Of a DNA stretch of 64,000 nucleotides, positions 7,347 to 16,979 are shown in pieces. The stretch comes from Mediterranea massiliensis (GTDB taxonomy: Bacteria; Bacteroidota; Bacteroidia; Bacteroidales; Bacteroidaceae). Positions within the stretch are counted from its first letter, which is position 1; every line of letters begins with the position of its first letter. The notes under the pieces were generated by a model, which had not been told where the DNA came from, searched no databases, and saw nothing but the letters and a program-made list of their open reading frames with translations. The position numbers and the translations under genes were made by a program. The DNA is taken from NCBI GenBank assembly GCA_015060685.1, contig SUXZ01000003.1, positions 62,001 to 126,000 of the forward strand, written 5' to 3'.

Positions 7347-8915
7347 TTAAGGAATCCAACGTGGGTCACCCACTTTATTATAGATAAGGTCTTCGTTGCC
7401 CAAAGTCAAATCGCCATTGGCTGCATCCTTGAACATCGGATCTGCCTCAGCTGCGAACGTTGCATAATCGTCCTTGTGAGAGTTTGTCCACAAGTTAGGT
7501 GAAGCAAAGTAATAGATGTTCTTGAAATCTTCCTCTGCTTTCAACTTGTCTGCACGTCCCCAAGTACCGGCATTAGCATTAGCTGGAGCAGCAACTCCAA
7601 CATTAGCTACCAAACAGTTCTTCACTGTCAGTGTACTACCAGCCTTTTCTACACGGAACAAACCGGTATTGTTACTGTTGTCGTTAGTACAGATATTATA
7701 GAATGTACAGTTTTCGTAAGTAACATTGGCCACTACTTGAATACGGTTCAATGAACGGATACCATTCATGATTGTAGTATTTGTAACAGTCAGTGAAGTC
7801 AAGGCACCACCACGAAGGTCAAAGCCATCACCACCATCATCTGCAACACCGTCAATGATACAATTATCGATGATAATATCACCAAATGTACCCTTCTTGT
7901 TATTATAAATAATGTGCTTACCTGTATTGCGGATTTCGCAACCGCTTACAGTTAATGTACCCAAATTACCGGCAGCATCTGTAAGTTCTGCCAAGTTATC
8001 CTGACCTGTAATAATCAAATCGTTCAATGTCAATGAAGCAACTTCTGATGCAATCTTGAAGCTACCGGTAATGGTTGCTTTTTCTGTTGGCTTATACGAT
8101 GACAAAGCAACAGACTTAGTCAATGTATAGTTACCAATTTCATATGCATCTCCAAAGAGAACGAACGATTCACCCTCTTCTGCAGCATCCAAAATAGCAA
8201 TCAAGTCTTCACCGGCCTCAACAGGAGTCTTACCGCCTAAATCGATACCAGTTTTGAATGAGATAGTACCACGAGTCTTTGTACCACGATACATCACTGC
8301 AGTATATTCTGTTTCAGGAACCAAATCTGTAATCGTTGCAGCACCAGCTGTAATGTCATCGGCTGTAATGGTATAAGTAATATCACCAGGAGTCAGAACA
8401 ATCTTATCTGCACTTTCGCCGGCAGGCCAACGAAGTGTAACCTCTTTAGCACCTATCTCATCAGGATTTACTGCTTCGAAAATCTGTTCTGCATCGGTTT
8501 CAAAGAGAATACCAGACCACTTAGAAGCAGGGATTCCCTCGCCTACAGCTTGTACCCAAGCCGAATAAACAGTTTCGCCTTCCAAACCGGTTACTACATA
8601 AGGAGAATCGGCAGCAGTCAAGCCTGAAATGGTTTTTACTGCGCTACCATCTTGTGTAATAGCCACATTCTTCTCATCCAAATCAACATCCTGATTGTTG
8701 TTTACATGGATGGCAATGTTATAACTTGTAGCGCCCTCAACCGGAGCCCAAGTAACACGTACATTTACCTCGTTCACCACTCTGGCTTCCAAGTTGATGG
8801 GAGCAAACAAGCGGTCGTATGCTACGTCAGTGATTTCCTCGCTTTGATCTTCACAAGCGGTAGTCAAGGCCATCGTAGCCAGCCCCAACAGGAAGAAATA
8901 TTTATTCAATTTCAT
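7347..8915 (-). CDS. Surface lipoprotein with Fn3-like and DUF4957/DUF5123 (beta-helix-like) domains
   Basis: The 522-aa lipoprotein has signal M-K-L-N-K-Y...T-T-A-C, then CEDQSEE, an acidic surface-export-type tail. Residues about 40-135 form a fibronectin-III-like domain (L-E-A-R-V-V...V-R-V-T-W-A-P-V-E-G-A-T-S-Y-N). A second similar module follows to about 225. Residues about 230-520 are a repetitive Ser/Thr/Asn-rich parallel beta-helix-like region (turns such as S-L-T-V-T-N-T-T-I), matching DUF4957 and DUF5123. Such proteins are encoded third in pectin and related polysaccharide utilization loci of Bacteroides, after susC and susD. It is likely a glycan-binding surface protein; lyase activity is possible but not shown by a motif. 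It is 30 bp downstream of susD. Confidence 0.75.
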   Translation of the reverse strand: MKLNKYFFLLGLATMALTTACEDQSEEITDVAYDRLFAPINLEARVVNEVNVRVTWAPVEGATSYNIAIHVNNNQDVDLDEKNVAITQDGSAVKTISGLTAADSPYVVTGLEGETVYSAWVQAVGEGIPASKWSGILFETDAEQIFEAVNPDEIGAKEVTLRWPAGESADKIVLTPGDITYTITADDITAGAATITDLVPETEYTAVMYRGTKTRGTISFKTGIDLGGKTPVEAGEDLIAILDAAEEGESFVLFGDAYEIGNYTLTKSVALSSYKPTEKATITGSFKIASEVASLTLNDLIITGQDNLAELTDAAGNLGTLTVSGCEIRNTGKHIIYNNKKGTFGDIIIDNCIIDGVADDGGDGFDLRGGALTSLTVTNTTIMNGIRSLNRIQVVANVTYENCTFYNICTNDNSNNTGLFRVEKAGSTLTVKNCLVANVGVAAPANANAGTWGRADKLKAEEDFKNIYYFASPNLWTNSHKDDYATFAAEADPMFKDAANGDLTLGNEDLIYNKVGDPRWIP

Positions 8916-8945
8916 GTTGTCTATACGTCATTAAGTGAATAACCC

Positions 8946-10715
8946 TTATTCGTTGCTCAACATACCGTTGCTACTGTCGATGAATGTCTGCCAGATTGGC
9001 CAGTATTGATTTTCATCGGGATCTTGTTGGTACAATGCATCGATTGTCTTGTCGGCCAATTTGCTTTCACCAATCCAAGTGGTATTTTCATAGCCTTCCA
9101 ATGCAGCACCGGCAGCATCTGTATCACCATGGTTCAAACCATAAATAATCAATGTTTCACCATCGTCAGCAGTCTTGTAATAAAGCTTTTCAGGAAGGTC
9201 GGCATATGCACCCTCGCGATTGCGCAATTGAATCATCTTAGCCTTTGTTTCTTCCAACTTGTCGCCCAACATATTCCAACGAATCAAGTCGGCCTTACGC
9301 AACATTTCGCCAGCGAATTCGAATCCGCGTTGTTCAACGATTGCATCGAAGAAAGCAGACTTACTTGCAGTAGCAGCATCCATATAAGCAGTTACCTTAG
9401 CAGCAGGCAATGCGCGATCCAAAATAGGCTTCAAATATTGAGCAGCTGCAGCAGGTCCATCTAATTCGTTGATAGCTTCGGCAGCCATCAAGTAAACGTC
9501 TGCATAGCGCATATATTGCCAGTTGATACCGTCATCGTTGGTAGAAGTTACTCTACGGGTCATCCATTCGTAACGGAGTTTACCAAAGCACCACTTAGAC
9601 AAACCGCGTAATTGTTGCTTAGAAACGGCTTCTTTAGTCCAATCATAAGGCACACAAGTAATGTCGCGACGAACATCTTCCACGTCATAATCGTAGAACA
9701 ATGTTGGAATAGGGCCATTCACACCACCTTGAGCTTGACCTGTGTATTGGTCTTTCTCATTGTGCTTGATACCGAATGTATAAAGTACACGACCACGGCC
9801 AGCAGAGAATGGTATTTCCCAAATTGATTCCTTACCTGCAATTGTAGCATCCAAGCAGAGGTTACGGAAATTGTCTTCAAATTCACCTAATTCGTTGCAT
9901 CCTTGGTTGATGATGTCCAAACATTCGTTCTTGGCAATGGTATACATCTTATTACGTTCCAAAGCAGGATCGTTGCTCAAACGGATACCATCGGCACGTT
10001 GGCTATAACCACCGGCATACAATGCAACACGGGCACGAAGAGCCTTAGTGAAAGCCTTGCTTACACGTTCTGTACTGCTTGTAACCGAAGTTGCATTAGG
10101 CCATGCTACCAATGTTGTTGCCTCTTCGAGGTCGGCAAGCAAGTGTTTGTAGATTGAATCACGATCGGCACGAGGCAAATAGAGTGTTTCCGAAGTAATA
10201 GGTTGGAAACGAGCAGGAACATCACCCCAAGCCTTTACCAAATCCAAATAGATTACAGAACGAAGAGCCAAAAGTTCTCCAAGAAGTTGTGCATGATCGG
10301 GATTGCCCTTTACATCACCATAAGCACGCATACCGGCAATGGCTTGGTTGGCACGTTCGATACCTTCGTAGAACTTAGCATAAGCATTGTTATCTGTATT
10401 CATCTGACTATTGGTGGGCGATGCTGCATACCAAGCCAAGTCGTACTTACCACCATCGGGATATTTGGTAGCATCCATACCGTTAATCCATTCAAGGTCG
10501 GTATTCATACCATAGTAGGGCAAGAAACGTCCACGATACGAGTTGGTTTCACCAAACGATTGGTGGATACCCATTACAGCCGTTTCGGCCAATTCTGTCA
10601 TTGAGAAAATCGCAGAAGCATCCATAGATGATTTGGTAGGTGCTTCCAAGTCGCAAGAGGTCATGCCTCCGGCCAACGACAATGTAAATAAAGAAATATA
10701 TACTATCTTTTTCAT
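8946..10715 (-). CDS. SusD/RagB-family nutrient-binding outer membrane lipoprotein
   Basis: The 589-aa product has signal M-K-K-I-V-Y-I-S-L...M-T-S-C followed by DLEAP. The helical TPR-like scaffold of SusD/RagB proteins is recognisable: Y-R-G-R-F-L-P-Y-Y-G-M-N-T-D near residue 60, L-L-G-E-L-L-A-L-R-S-V-I-Y-L-D-L-V-K-A-W-G-D-V-P near 145-168, and the C-terminal R-G-F-E-F-A-G-E-M-L-R-K-A-D-L-I-R-W-N. SusD proteins form the lid over the SusC barrel and bind the glycan on the cell surface. It is 20 bp after susC and co-transcribed. The substrate cannot be deduced; the DUF5123-type partner hints at pectin-like material. Confidence 0.93.
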   Translation of the reverse strand: MKKIVYISLFTLSLAGGMTSCDLEAPTKSSMDASAIFSMTELAETAVMGIHQSFGETNSYRGRFLPYYGMNTDLEWINGMDATKYPDGGKYDLAWYAASPTNSQMNTDNNAYAKFYEGIERANQAIAGMRAYGDVKGNPDHAQLLGELLALRSVIYLDLVKAWGDVPARFQPITSETLYLPRADRDSIYKHLLADLEEATTLVAWPNATSVTSSTERVSKAFTKALRARVALYAGGYSQRADGIRLSNDPALERNKMYTIAKNECLDIINQGCNELGEFEDNFRNLCLDATIAGKESIWEIPFSAGRGRVLYTFGIKHNEKDQYTGQAQGGVNGPIPTLFYDYDVEDVRRDITCVPYDWTKEAVSKQQLRGLSKWCFGKLRYEWMTRRVTSTNDDGINWQYMRYADVYLMAAEAINELDGPAAAAQYLKPILDRALPAAKVTAYMDAATASKSAFFDAIVEQRGFEFAGEMLRKADLIRWNMLGDKLEETKAKMIQLRNREGAYADLPEKLYYKTADDGETLIIYGLNHGDTDAAGAALEGYENTTWIGESKLADKTIDALYQQDPDENQYWPIWQTFIDSSNGMLSNE

Positions 10716-10735
10716 CTTATATTGCTTTTCTGAGA

Positions 10736-13700
10736 TTAGAAATTCAAGTTAAAACCAACAACAAACTGGCGGCTCTTCGGATAAGCAGAGTAGTCAACAC
10801 CCGGAGTCAAGTTTGTCTTACGTACTGCAGATACTTCCGGATCATAACCAGAGTAGTCGGTCAAACAGAATACATTGTAAGCAGTTACATAGAAACGCAA
10901 GCTTTGAATCATAGCCTTTTGAGTAAGAGTCTTAGGCAATGTGTAACCCAAAGTCAATGTGTTCAAACGGAAGAACGAACCATCTTCTACAGCCCAATCG
11001 GTAAATACCATACGGTCGGTATTTGGCGACCACATAGTGGTTGTGGCATTCATTGCAGCCAATTCGGCTGGATCGTTGCTGATAGTACCATCGGCACGGA
11101 GGTTAGTCCAACGCTTGCCATCGGCCATGATGTCAATCATGTTACGATATTGATACTTACCACTTGAAGTATATTCAATCTTGTTGGCATTGTAGATGTC
11201 GTTACCTACACTCCAGTTGAAGTTTGCGCTAAGGTCGAAACCATAAGCACGGGCATTGATGCTGAAACCACCGGTATGAACAGGATTGGCATCACCAATG
11301 ATAGTCTTGTCATCGTCGTTGATAACATCGTCATCGTTCAAGTTCTTTATCTTCATGGTACCCGGACGAACCTTACCTACTACAGAAGTAGCATCTACTA
11401 CACCTTCCTTCAACACCCAAGTGTTTGTTTCGGCATTGTAGCCTTCGAAATCAGATACTTCGTAACGGCCATCCGATACATAACCATACATTTGACCTAC
11501 GCTACCACCTTTGGCAATCCAGAAGTCGTTACCGATTTCAGAAGAAGCCCAATAGGTCTCTTCGCCAAAGTCCTTCATGATGCCCAAATCCTTGATTTCG
11601 TTCTTATTGAAACCGATGTTAGCACTGAAGCTCAAGCCCCAATCCTTCTTGTTAACGGCTGTCCAGTTCAAGGTTACTTCAAGACCTCTGTTTTCAGTCT
11701 CACCCATGTTACGATATTGTTTATCGTAACCAGTTCCAGGAACAGGGAAGTGAATTAACAAGTCTTTTGTTGTATTCTGATAGGCTTCGATAGTACCATT
11801 CAACTTACCACCCAACATAGTGAAGTCCAAACCTAAGTTACGGGTAATAGTAGTTTCCCAGTTCAAGTAAGGATTGGCCATATTTTTAGAAGGAGCCCAA
11901 TAGTTATTGAAACCATTAATCCACGAAGTCGTATTATTTTGATATGCCTGAACAATTTGAGCAGATGGAATATTGTTATTACCTGCAGTACCATAGCTGA
12001 AACGGAGTTTCAAGTCGTCTAACCAATTTTGAGTATTCTCCATAAATGGTTCAGAAGAGATACGCCATGCAACAGCTGCAGATGGAAAGTAACCCCATCT
12101 TCTACCATCAGCAAATTTAGAAGAACCATCGGCACGGAAAGTGGCGCTTACCAAATACTTGCTATCGAAGTCGTAATTTACACGACCGAAGTAAGAAAGC
12201 ATCTTGTTGTCAGGGTCCAAAAAGTTTTCAGTACTATAAGCTTGACCTAATGTAGTAAGTTTCCATGCATCTTGTGCTGTAAAGCTCATAGGGAAAGCAT
12301 GTACAACAGTTGTCAATTTTTCAGATTTTGTTTGAATCCATTCATGACCAACCATCAAATTCAAGTGATGACGGTCGTCGTTAATTAATTCAGCAAAGTC
12401 GTAGCTGATAGTATTGGTGTTACGGAATGTGTGGCGAGAAGTATTTGCCAACTGAGCAGCTGGTTTTCCTTGATTCTCAGAAGCAGGCACATTCTTTACA
12501 TAATAGGTTGAAGCACCATAAAAACGTTTATCATTATTACGATAATCATCGTAACCCAATTCTGCTTTTACTCTAAAATTCTTGAAGATTTCCCAACCGA
12601 AGCTGGCATTCATATTAAATGTTTTACGTTCTTGCGCACGGTCGTTTTCCTTGATAGACTCAATCGGGTTATACAAGTTACCCAAATCATCATCGGCTGC
12701 ACCTGCAGAAGCATCGAGGTTCTTCAATGGTATGGGTGAGAAGATAACCGAGTACTTCAAACGCTTGTCTGTATCATAAGTAGAAGATTGATCGTTTGCA
12801 CCACCACCCATAATATCTGTTTCAGAATAGCGTACAGAGAAATCCAAAGTAGTGTTCTTGGTTGGCTTGGTGTTCAACTTCAAGCTGAAGTTATCACGTT
12901 TGTAGTTAGAACCCTCCATGATAGCCTTGTCGTTCATGTGGGCATAGTTGAACGAATACTTGATTTGTTCCGAACCACCGGTAATGCTCAAGTTGTGGTT
13001 GAAAGTGTTACCAATGCGACCAAAAGTAAGGTCTTGCCAATCGTTGCCGGCAATGCTGCCATACATATCCATATCTGCATACTGACCGAAGTAGTCGTTG
13101 TATGAAGTTGGATCGTTGCTGTTCTTCAACATAGCCAACTCATATTGCCACTTGGCATAATCGGCAGGACTAAGAACATCCAACGTATTGGCAATCTTCT
13201 TCCAGCTATAATAAGCATTGTAGTTTACGTTAATCTTACCTTCCTTACCACTCTTGGTAGTAACCAAGATTACACCATTAGCACCACGCGAACCATAGAT
13301 GGCTGTTGATGAAGCATCCTTCAACACGGTCATGTCTTCAATATCCGAAGCTGGGATATCAGAGATTGACTCTACGGGGAAACCATCCACAATGAACAAC
13401 GGAGTGTTGTCGCCGGTAATAGAACCGCCACCACGAACGCGAATCTTCATTTCAGCATCGGGCGAACCTTCTGTTGTAGTGATTTGCACACCGGCCATCT
13501 TACCGGTCAAAGCTTCAGTAGCCGATGCAACCGGCACTGCTGCCAACACATCCGAACTAACAGTAGCTACCGAACCTGTCAAGTCTTTACGCTTAACAGT
13601 TCCATAACCGATAACCACAACCTCTTCCAAAGCTTGTGCATCGTCTTCCATCACTACATTGATTGTTGTTTGTCCCTTCACGGCAACTTCTTGGGTTTTC

Positions 13701-13948
13701 ATACCTACGTACGAGAAGACCAATGTCGCATTCGAAGGAACAGTTACAGAGAAATTACCATCAAGGTCGGTAATCGAACCATTGCCGGTATTTCCTTTCT
13801 CAACTACGGAAGCACCGATTACGGTTTCTCCCGTTTTGTCTGTCACAGTACCGCGTACGGTAACATTCTGCGCTGATACGCTGAGCGAAATCATAGCCAC
13901 CATAAAGAAAAGTAGCAAAGAGCGCATGTTTCTCAAACAATTAGACAT
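10736..13948 (-). CDS. SusC/RagA-family TonB-dependent outer membrane transporter
   Basis: I take ATG 13948 as start (1070 aa, M-S-N-C-L-R-N-M-R-S). The frame is open further upstream, but that part is not signal-like. After a signal peptide ending S-V-S-A-Q comes a carboxypeptidase-D-regulatory-like domain (about 30-105, V-R-G-T-V-T-D-K-T-G-E). Next is the SusC signature L-E-E-V-V-V-I-G-Y-G-T-V-K-R-K-D-L-T-G-S, a plug domain with D-A-S-S-T-A-I-Y-G-S-R-G-A-N-G-V-I (about 220-240), and a 22-strand barrel ending R-Q-F-V-V-G-F-N-L-N-F. It imports oligosaccharides using TonB energy. No hybrid two-component regulator, ECF sigma/anti-sigma pair or glycoside hydrolase is adjacent, so its regulator must be elsewhere or absent. 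Confidence 0.95.
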   Translation of the reverse strand: MSNCLRNMRSLLLFFMVAMISLSVSAQNVTVRGTVTDKTGETVIGASVVEKGNTGNGSITDLDGNFSVTVPSNATLVFSYVGMKTQEVAVKGQTTINVVMEDDAQALEEVVVIGYGTVKRKDLTGSVATVSSDVLAAVPVASATEALTGKMAGVQITTTEGSPDAEMKIRVRGGGSITGDNTPLFIVDGFPVESISDIPASDIEDMTVLKDASSTAIYGSRGANGVILVTTKSGKEGKINVNYNAYYSWKKIANTLDVLSPADYAKWQYELAMLKNSNDPTSYNDYFGQYADMDMYGSIAGNDWQDLTFGRIGNTFNHNLSITGGSEQIKYSFNYAHMNDKAIMEGSNYKRDNFSLKLNTKPTKNTTLDFSVRYSETDIMGGGANDQSSTYDTDKRLKYSVIFSPIPLKNLDASAGAADDDLGNLYNPIESIKENDRAQERKTFNMNASFGWEIFKNFRVKAELGYDDYRNNDKRFYGASTYYVKNVPASENQGKPAAQLANTSRHTFRNTNTISYDFAELINDDRHHLNLMVGHEWIQTKSEKLTTVVHAFPMSFTAQDAWKLTTLGQAYSTENFLDPDNKMLSYFGRVNYDFDSKYLVSATFRADGSSKFADGRRWGYFPSAAVAWRISSEPFMENTQNWLDDLKLRFSYGTAGNNNIPSAQIVQAYQNNTTSWINGFNNYWAPSKNMANPYLNWETTITRNLGLDFTMLGGKLNGTIEAYQNTTKDLLIHFPVPGTGYDKQYRNMGETENRGLEVTLNWTAVNKKDWGLSFSANIGFNKNEIKDLGIMKDFGEETYWASSEIGNDFWIAKGGSVGQMYGYVSDGRYEVSDFEGYNAETNTWVLKEGVVDATSVVGKVRPGTMKIKNLNDDDVINDDDKTIIGDANPVHTGGFSINARAYGFDLSANFNWSVGNDIYNANKIEYTSSGKYQYRNMIDIMADGKRWTNLRADGTISNDPAELAAMNATTTMWSPNTDRMVFTDWAVEDGSFFRLNTLTLGYTLPKTLTQKAMIQSLRFYVTAYNVFCLTDYSGYDPEVSAVRKTNLTPGVDYSAYPKSRQFVVGFNLNF

Positions 13949-14027
13949 TCTTCGATTTTTAAAGTTTATTAATAATAATTTGTCAGCTAAAGTGCAATTG
14001 TGTGCGAACACACTTTGTAATTGGTTG

Positions 14028-14057
14028 CAAAAATATAAAAATAATTAAATAACAAAG
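14028..14057 (-). promoter_or_regulatory. Promoter of the susC operon
   Basis: On the minus strand TATTTTTG (14028-14035) is preceded, 17 bp upstream, by TTTG (14053-14056). The spacing is slightly short but otherwise matches the Bacteroidetes consensus. Confidence 0.5.
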
Positions 14058-14168
14058 TGTATTTTCTGATTTTTATAGGAGAAAAAATCGTTTTAGTGCA
14101 AAGAATGCTAAAAAAGGCCTATTCTGATGCCAAAATACGGGCATAAATAACAATTCCTCAGTTAAAGG

Positions 14169-14199
14169 TTGCAGAAAAAATAAAAAAGTTCTATTTTTG
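14169..14199 (+). promoter_or_regulatory. Promoter of the XRE-cupin / acyl-CoA ligase operon
   Basis: TTG at 14169-14171, a 20-bp spacer, TATTTTTG at 14192-14199, then ATG 54 bp further on. Confidence 0.6.
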
Positions 14200-14253
14200 C
14201 GCCTTGTTAGTAACAATCTGAAAACAAAACGAACAAAATATAGATAAAAAAGT

Positions 14254-14832
14254 ATGGATACAAGCAAAATTGTAGGAGAAAAGATTAAATCGCTTCGCGA
14301 AACTCAGGGCATCAGCATGGAAGAATTGGCTGAACGTTCCGGATTGGCTATCGAACAAGTTGAACGCATTGAAAGCAATATTGATCTGCCCTCGTTGGCA
14401 CCACTCATCAAGATAGCTCGAGTGTTGGGAGTGCGCTTAGGTACTTTCCTTGACGATCAAGTAGAAAACGGCCCTGTTGTTTGTCGCCAAGCCGGTAAGT
14501 CGGACAACAGCATCAGTTTCTCGAACAATGCTATCCAAAGCCGCAAGCACATGGAGTATCATGCTTTGGCCGGTCCGAAGAGCGACCGCCACATGGAACC
14601 ATTCATCATCGACGTTAACCCCTTAAGCGATACCGATTTTGTACTTTCATCGCACGAAGGCGAAGAGTTCATCTATGTCATGGAAGGAAAGATGGAAATC
14701 AGTTACGGGCAAACCACTTACCTACTGAACGAAGGAGACAGCATCTACTACGACTCTATTGTGCCTCATCATGTACATGCCTACCAAGGACAGGCCGCCA
14801 AGATTTTAGCTGTTGTATATACACCTATTTAA
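14254..14832 (+). CDS. XRE-family transcriptional regulator with C-terminal cupin domain
   Basis: The 192-aa protein has an N-terminal helix-turn-helix of the XRE/HTH_3 type (residues 5-62: I-K-S-L-R-E-T-Q-G-I-S-M-E-E-L-A-E-R-S-G-L). A linker leads to a cupin_2 barrel (about 110-190) with H-E-G-E-E-F-I-Y-V-M-E-G and a D-S-I-Y-Y-D-S-I-V-P-H-H-V-H-A metal/ligand motif. Such regulators sense a small molecule through the cupin. Only 3 bp separate it from the acyl-CoA ligase gene, so the ligase substrate or product, or the local pathway, is the likely signal. Autoregulation is plausible but no operator is evident. Confidence 0.88.
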   Translation: MDTSKIVGEKIKSLRETQGISMEELAERSGLAIEQVERIESNIDLPSLAPLIKIARVLGVRLGTFLDDQVENGPVVCRQAGKSDNSISFSNNAIQSRKHMEYHALAGPKSDRHMEPFIIDVNPLSDTDFVLSSHEGEEFIYVMEGKMEISYGQTTYLLNEGDSIYYDSIVPHHVHAYQGQAAKILAVVYTPI

Positions 14833-14835
14833 TAT

Positions 14836-16488
14836 ATGTTATCACTTTCAGAAAGAACATTGGGGCAATGGCTTGAGCATTGGGCCGAAACCACCCCCGA
14901 CAAAGAATATATTGTCTATTCCGACCGCAACCTTCGTTTCACTTGGAGCCAATTCAATAAACGTGTGGACGACATGGCCAAAGGATTGATGGCTATCGGT
15001 GTGGAAAAGGGTACCCACGTTGGACTTTGGGCAGCCAATGTACCCGACTGGCTCACCATTCTCTATGCTTGTGCCAAAATTGGAGCAGTGGCTGTAACCG
15101 TAAACACCAACTACAAACAATCGGAATTGGAATATTTGTGCGAAAACTCGGATATGCATACTTTGTGTATCGTAAATGGCGAGAAAGATAGCGACTTCGT
15201 ACAGATGACCTACACCATGCTTCCCGAACTGCGCACTTGCCAACGCGGACATTTGAAGAGTGAACGATTTCCACGCATGAAAAACGTGGTCTATATCGGA
15301 CAAGAGAAGTTCCGTGGCATGTACAACACGCCCGAACTGCTGCTTTTGGGAAGCAACATAGCCAACGACAAGCTAATAGAAGCCAAAAACCAAGTAAGTT
15401 GCCACGACGTGGTGAATATGCAATATACTTCCGGCACAACCGGTTTTCCAAAAGGTGTTATGCTTACCCACTACAACATTGCCAACAATGGTTTCTTGAC
15501 CGGCGAGCACATGAAGTTTACCCAAGATGATAAACTTTGCGTTTGTGTACCACTTTTCCACTGTTTCGGTGTGGTATTGGCTACCATGAACTGCTTGACA
15601 CACGGCTGTACCGAAGTAATGGTAGAGCGATTCAACCCATTGGTAGTACTTGCTTCCATCCATAAAGAACGTTGTACTTCTCTATATGGCGTGCCCACCA
15701 TGTTCATTGCCGAGTTGAATCACCCCATGTTCGACATGTTCGACATGTCGAGCCTACGTGTAGGCATCATGGCAGGTGCCCTCTGCCCTGTCGAATTGAT
15801 GCGCCAGGTAGAAGAGAAGATGTATATGAAAGTAACCAGTGTTTATGGTTTGACAGAAGCATCACCTGGTATGACTCACACACGTGTGGACGACCCATTC
15901 GAAGTGCGTTGCACCACCGTAGGCCGTGATTTCGAGTTTACTGAAGTGAAGGTGCTTGACCCTGAAACCGGTAAAGAGTGTCCGGTTGGAGTACAAGGCG
16001 AAATGTGTAACCGCGGTTACAACACCATGAAGGGTTACTACAAAAATCCGCAAGCCACTGCTGAAGTTATCGATAAAAATGGATTCCTCCACTCAGGCGA
16101 TTTGGGCGTGAAGGACGAAAACGGCAACTACCGCATCACCGGCCGCATCAAGGATATGATTATCCGTGGTGGAGAGAATATCTACCCACGCGAAATCGAA
16201 GAGTTCCTCTACCAATTGGAAGGTGTAAAGGATGTGCAAGTGGCAGGTATTCCTTCAAAGAAATACGGCGAAGCCGTTGGCGCATTCATCATTCTACACG
16301 AAGGCGTGAAAATGGACGAAGTGGATGTACGCGACTTCTGCATGGGCAAGATTGCCCGCTATAAGATACCTAAATACATCTTCTTTGTGAAGGAGTTCCC
16401 TATGACAGGTAGCGGAAAGATTCAAAAATTCAAATTGAAAGACCTTGGTTTGAAACTTTGCGAAGAACAAGGCATCACCATTATTTAA
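14836..16488 (+). CDS. AMP-binding acyl-CoA synthetase (FadD-like)
   Basis: The 550-aa enzyme belongs to the ANL superfamily. The P-loop-like motif [12 protein letters not shown] near residue 197 and the Y-G-L-T-E-A-S-P motif near 337 are present. So are the hinge and A8 region [22 protein letters not shown] and a C-terminal catalytic Lys in G-S-G-K-I-Q-K. It would activate a fatty or related carboxylic acid with ATP and load CoA. Chain-length specificity is not readable. It is co-transcribed with the XRE-cupin regulator upstream and ends at a bidirectional hairpin terminator. Confidence 0.9.
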   Translation: MLSLSERTLGQWLEHWAETTPDKEYIVYSDRNLRFTWSQFNKRVDDMAKGLMAIGVEKGTHVGLWAANVPDWLTILYACAKIGAVAVTVNTNYKQSELEYLCENSDMHTLCIVNGEKDSDFVQMTYTMLPELRTCQRGHLKSERFPRMKNVVYIGQEKFRGMYNTPELLLLGSNIANDKLIEAKNQVSCHDVVNMQYTSGTTGFPKGVMLTHYNIANNGFLTGEHMKFTQDDKLCVCVPLFHCFGVVLATMNCLTHGCTEVMVERFNPLVVLASIHKERCTSLYGVPTMFIAELNHPMFDMFDMSSLRVGIMAGALCPVELMRQVEEKMYMKVTSVYGLTEASPGMTHTRVDDPFEVRCTTVGRDFEFTEVKVLDPETGKECPVGVQGEMCNRGYNTMKGYYKNPQATAEVIDKNGFLHSGDLGVKDENGNYRITGRIKDMIIRGGENIYPREIEEFLYQLEGVKDVQVAGIPSKKYGEAVGAFIILHEGVKMDEVDVRDFCMGKIARYKIPKYIFFVKEFPMTGSGKIQKFKLKDLGLKLCEEQGITII

Positions 16489-16490
16489 TA

Positions 16491-16526
16491 TAGGAAAAGC
16501 GTGCAAAACTGCACGCTTTTCTTTTA
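16491..16526. terminator. Bidirectional terminator between acyl-CoA ligase and ybjQ
   Basis: Perfect 12-bp stem GAAAAGCGTGCA (16494-16505) / TGCACGCTTTTC (16510-16521) with loop AAAC, followed by TTTT. It serves the converging genes on both strands. Confidence 0.85.
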
Positions 16527-16844
16527 TTCCACCACCACGGCCGTACCCGAAGCAGTTACCATCAGCATACTGCCATTGCTTCCTACCGTTTCATAATCCA
16601 AATCCACAGCAATCACTGCATTGGCACCCATAGCCATAGCTTGCTGTTGCATCTCTTTCAGAGCTGTGTCCTTAGCCTGACGTAACACCTCTTCGTAAGA
16701 GCCGCTGCGACCGCCCACAATATCGCGTATGCCGGCAAAGAAATCACGAAAAACATTGGCACCAATGATAGTCTCTCCCGATACGATGCCTAAATAGCGG
16801 GTAATCTGCTTACCTTGAAGCGTTGAAGTTGTCGTTACTAACAT
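16524..16844 (-). CDS. YbjQ/UPF0145 family protein
   Basis: The 106-aa protein matches the YbjQ family in length and signature: [13 protein letters not shown] at residues 18-30, G-G-R-S-G-S-Y-E-E near 44, and [14 protein letters not shown] near 73-86. The family was once named heavy-metal-binding but forms a pentameric fold of unknown function. It has no signal peptide. It is divergent from the catalase gene across a palindrome-rich 135-bp gap, so the two might share regulation. Confidence 0.88.
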   Translation of the reverse strand: MLVTTTSTLQGKQITRYLGIVSGETIIGANVFRDFFAGIRDIVGGRSGSYEEVLRQAKDTALKEMQQQAMAMGANAVIAVDLDYETVGSNGSMLMVTASGTAVVVE

Positions 16845-16869
16845 ATTCTTATTCCATTAAAAGTTATTT

Positions 16870-16917
16870 GCTATCCGTTAGACGATAGTAGCAACGGAAA
16901 AGTTGCAACTAACGTTA
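16870..16917. repeat. Three adjacent palindromes in the ybjQ/katA divergent region
   Basis: CTATC...GATAG (16871-16888), GCAAC-GGAAAA-GTTGC (16891-16906) and TAACGTTA (16910-16917) lie side by side. CGTTAG (16876-16881) and CTAACG (16909-16914) also pair around the middle one. This could be an operator, an RNA structure, or a decayed member of the 22-bp array class. No clear TAnnTTTG promoter was found for katA. Confidence 0.45.
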
Positions 16918-16979
16918 CTTTTTTCTGAACCAAGCGGATTTATTGTTTGTTAAGGATGAAAAAACAAACAAACTTGATT

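Larger units (their letters stand above)
13949..14253. other. 305-bp divergent intergenic region with two promoters and a leader hairpin
   Basis: This gap between divergent susC and the XRE-cupin gene contains the promoters listed separately. In the susC leader there is a nested inverted repeat, AAAGTG...GTGT-GCGA-ACAC...ACTTT, at about 13991-14017. Minus-strand transcription starting near 14020 would carry this hairpin in a leader of roughly 75 nt. Nothing else in the gap looks coding. Confidence 0.5.

Noticed and set aside
8946..14011. Long plus-strand open frames opposite susD and susC
   Set aside because: They are low-complexity, cysteine/isoleucine-rich antisense shadows of strongly conserved genes.
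14836..16488. Antisense frames opposite the acyl-CoA ligase
   Set aside because: Composition is unlike real proteins of this genome, and the plus-strand enzyme has all ANL motifs.
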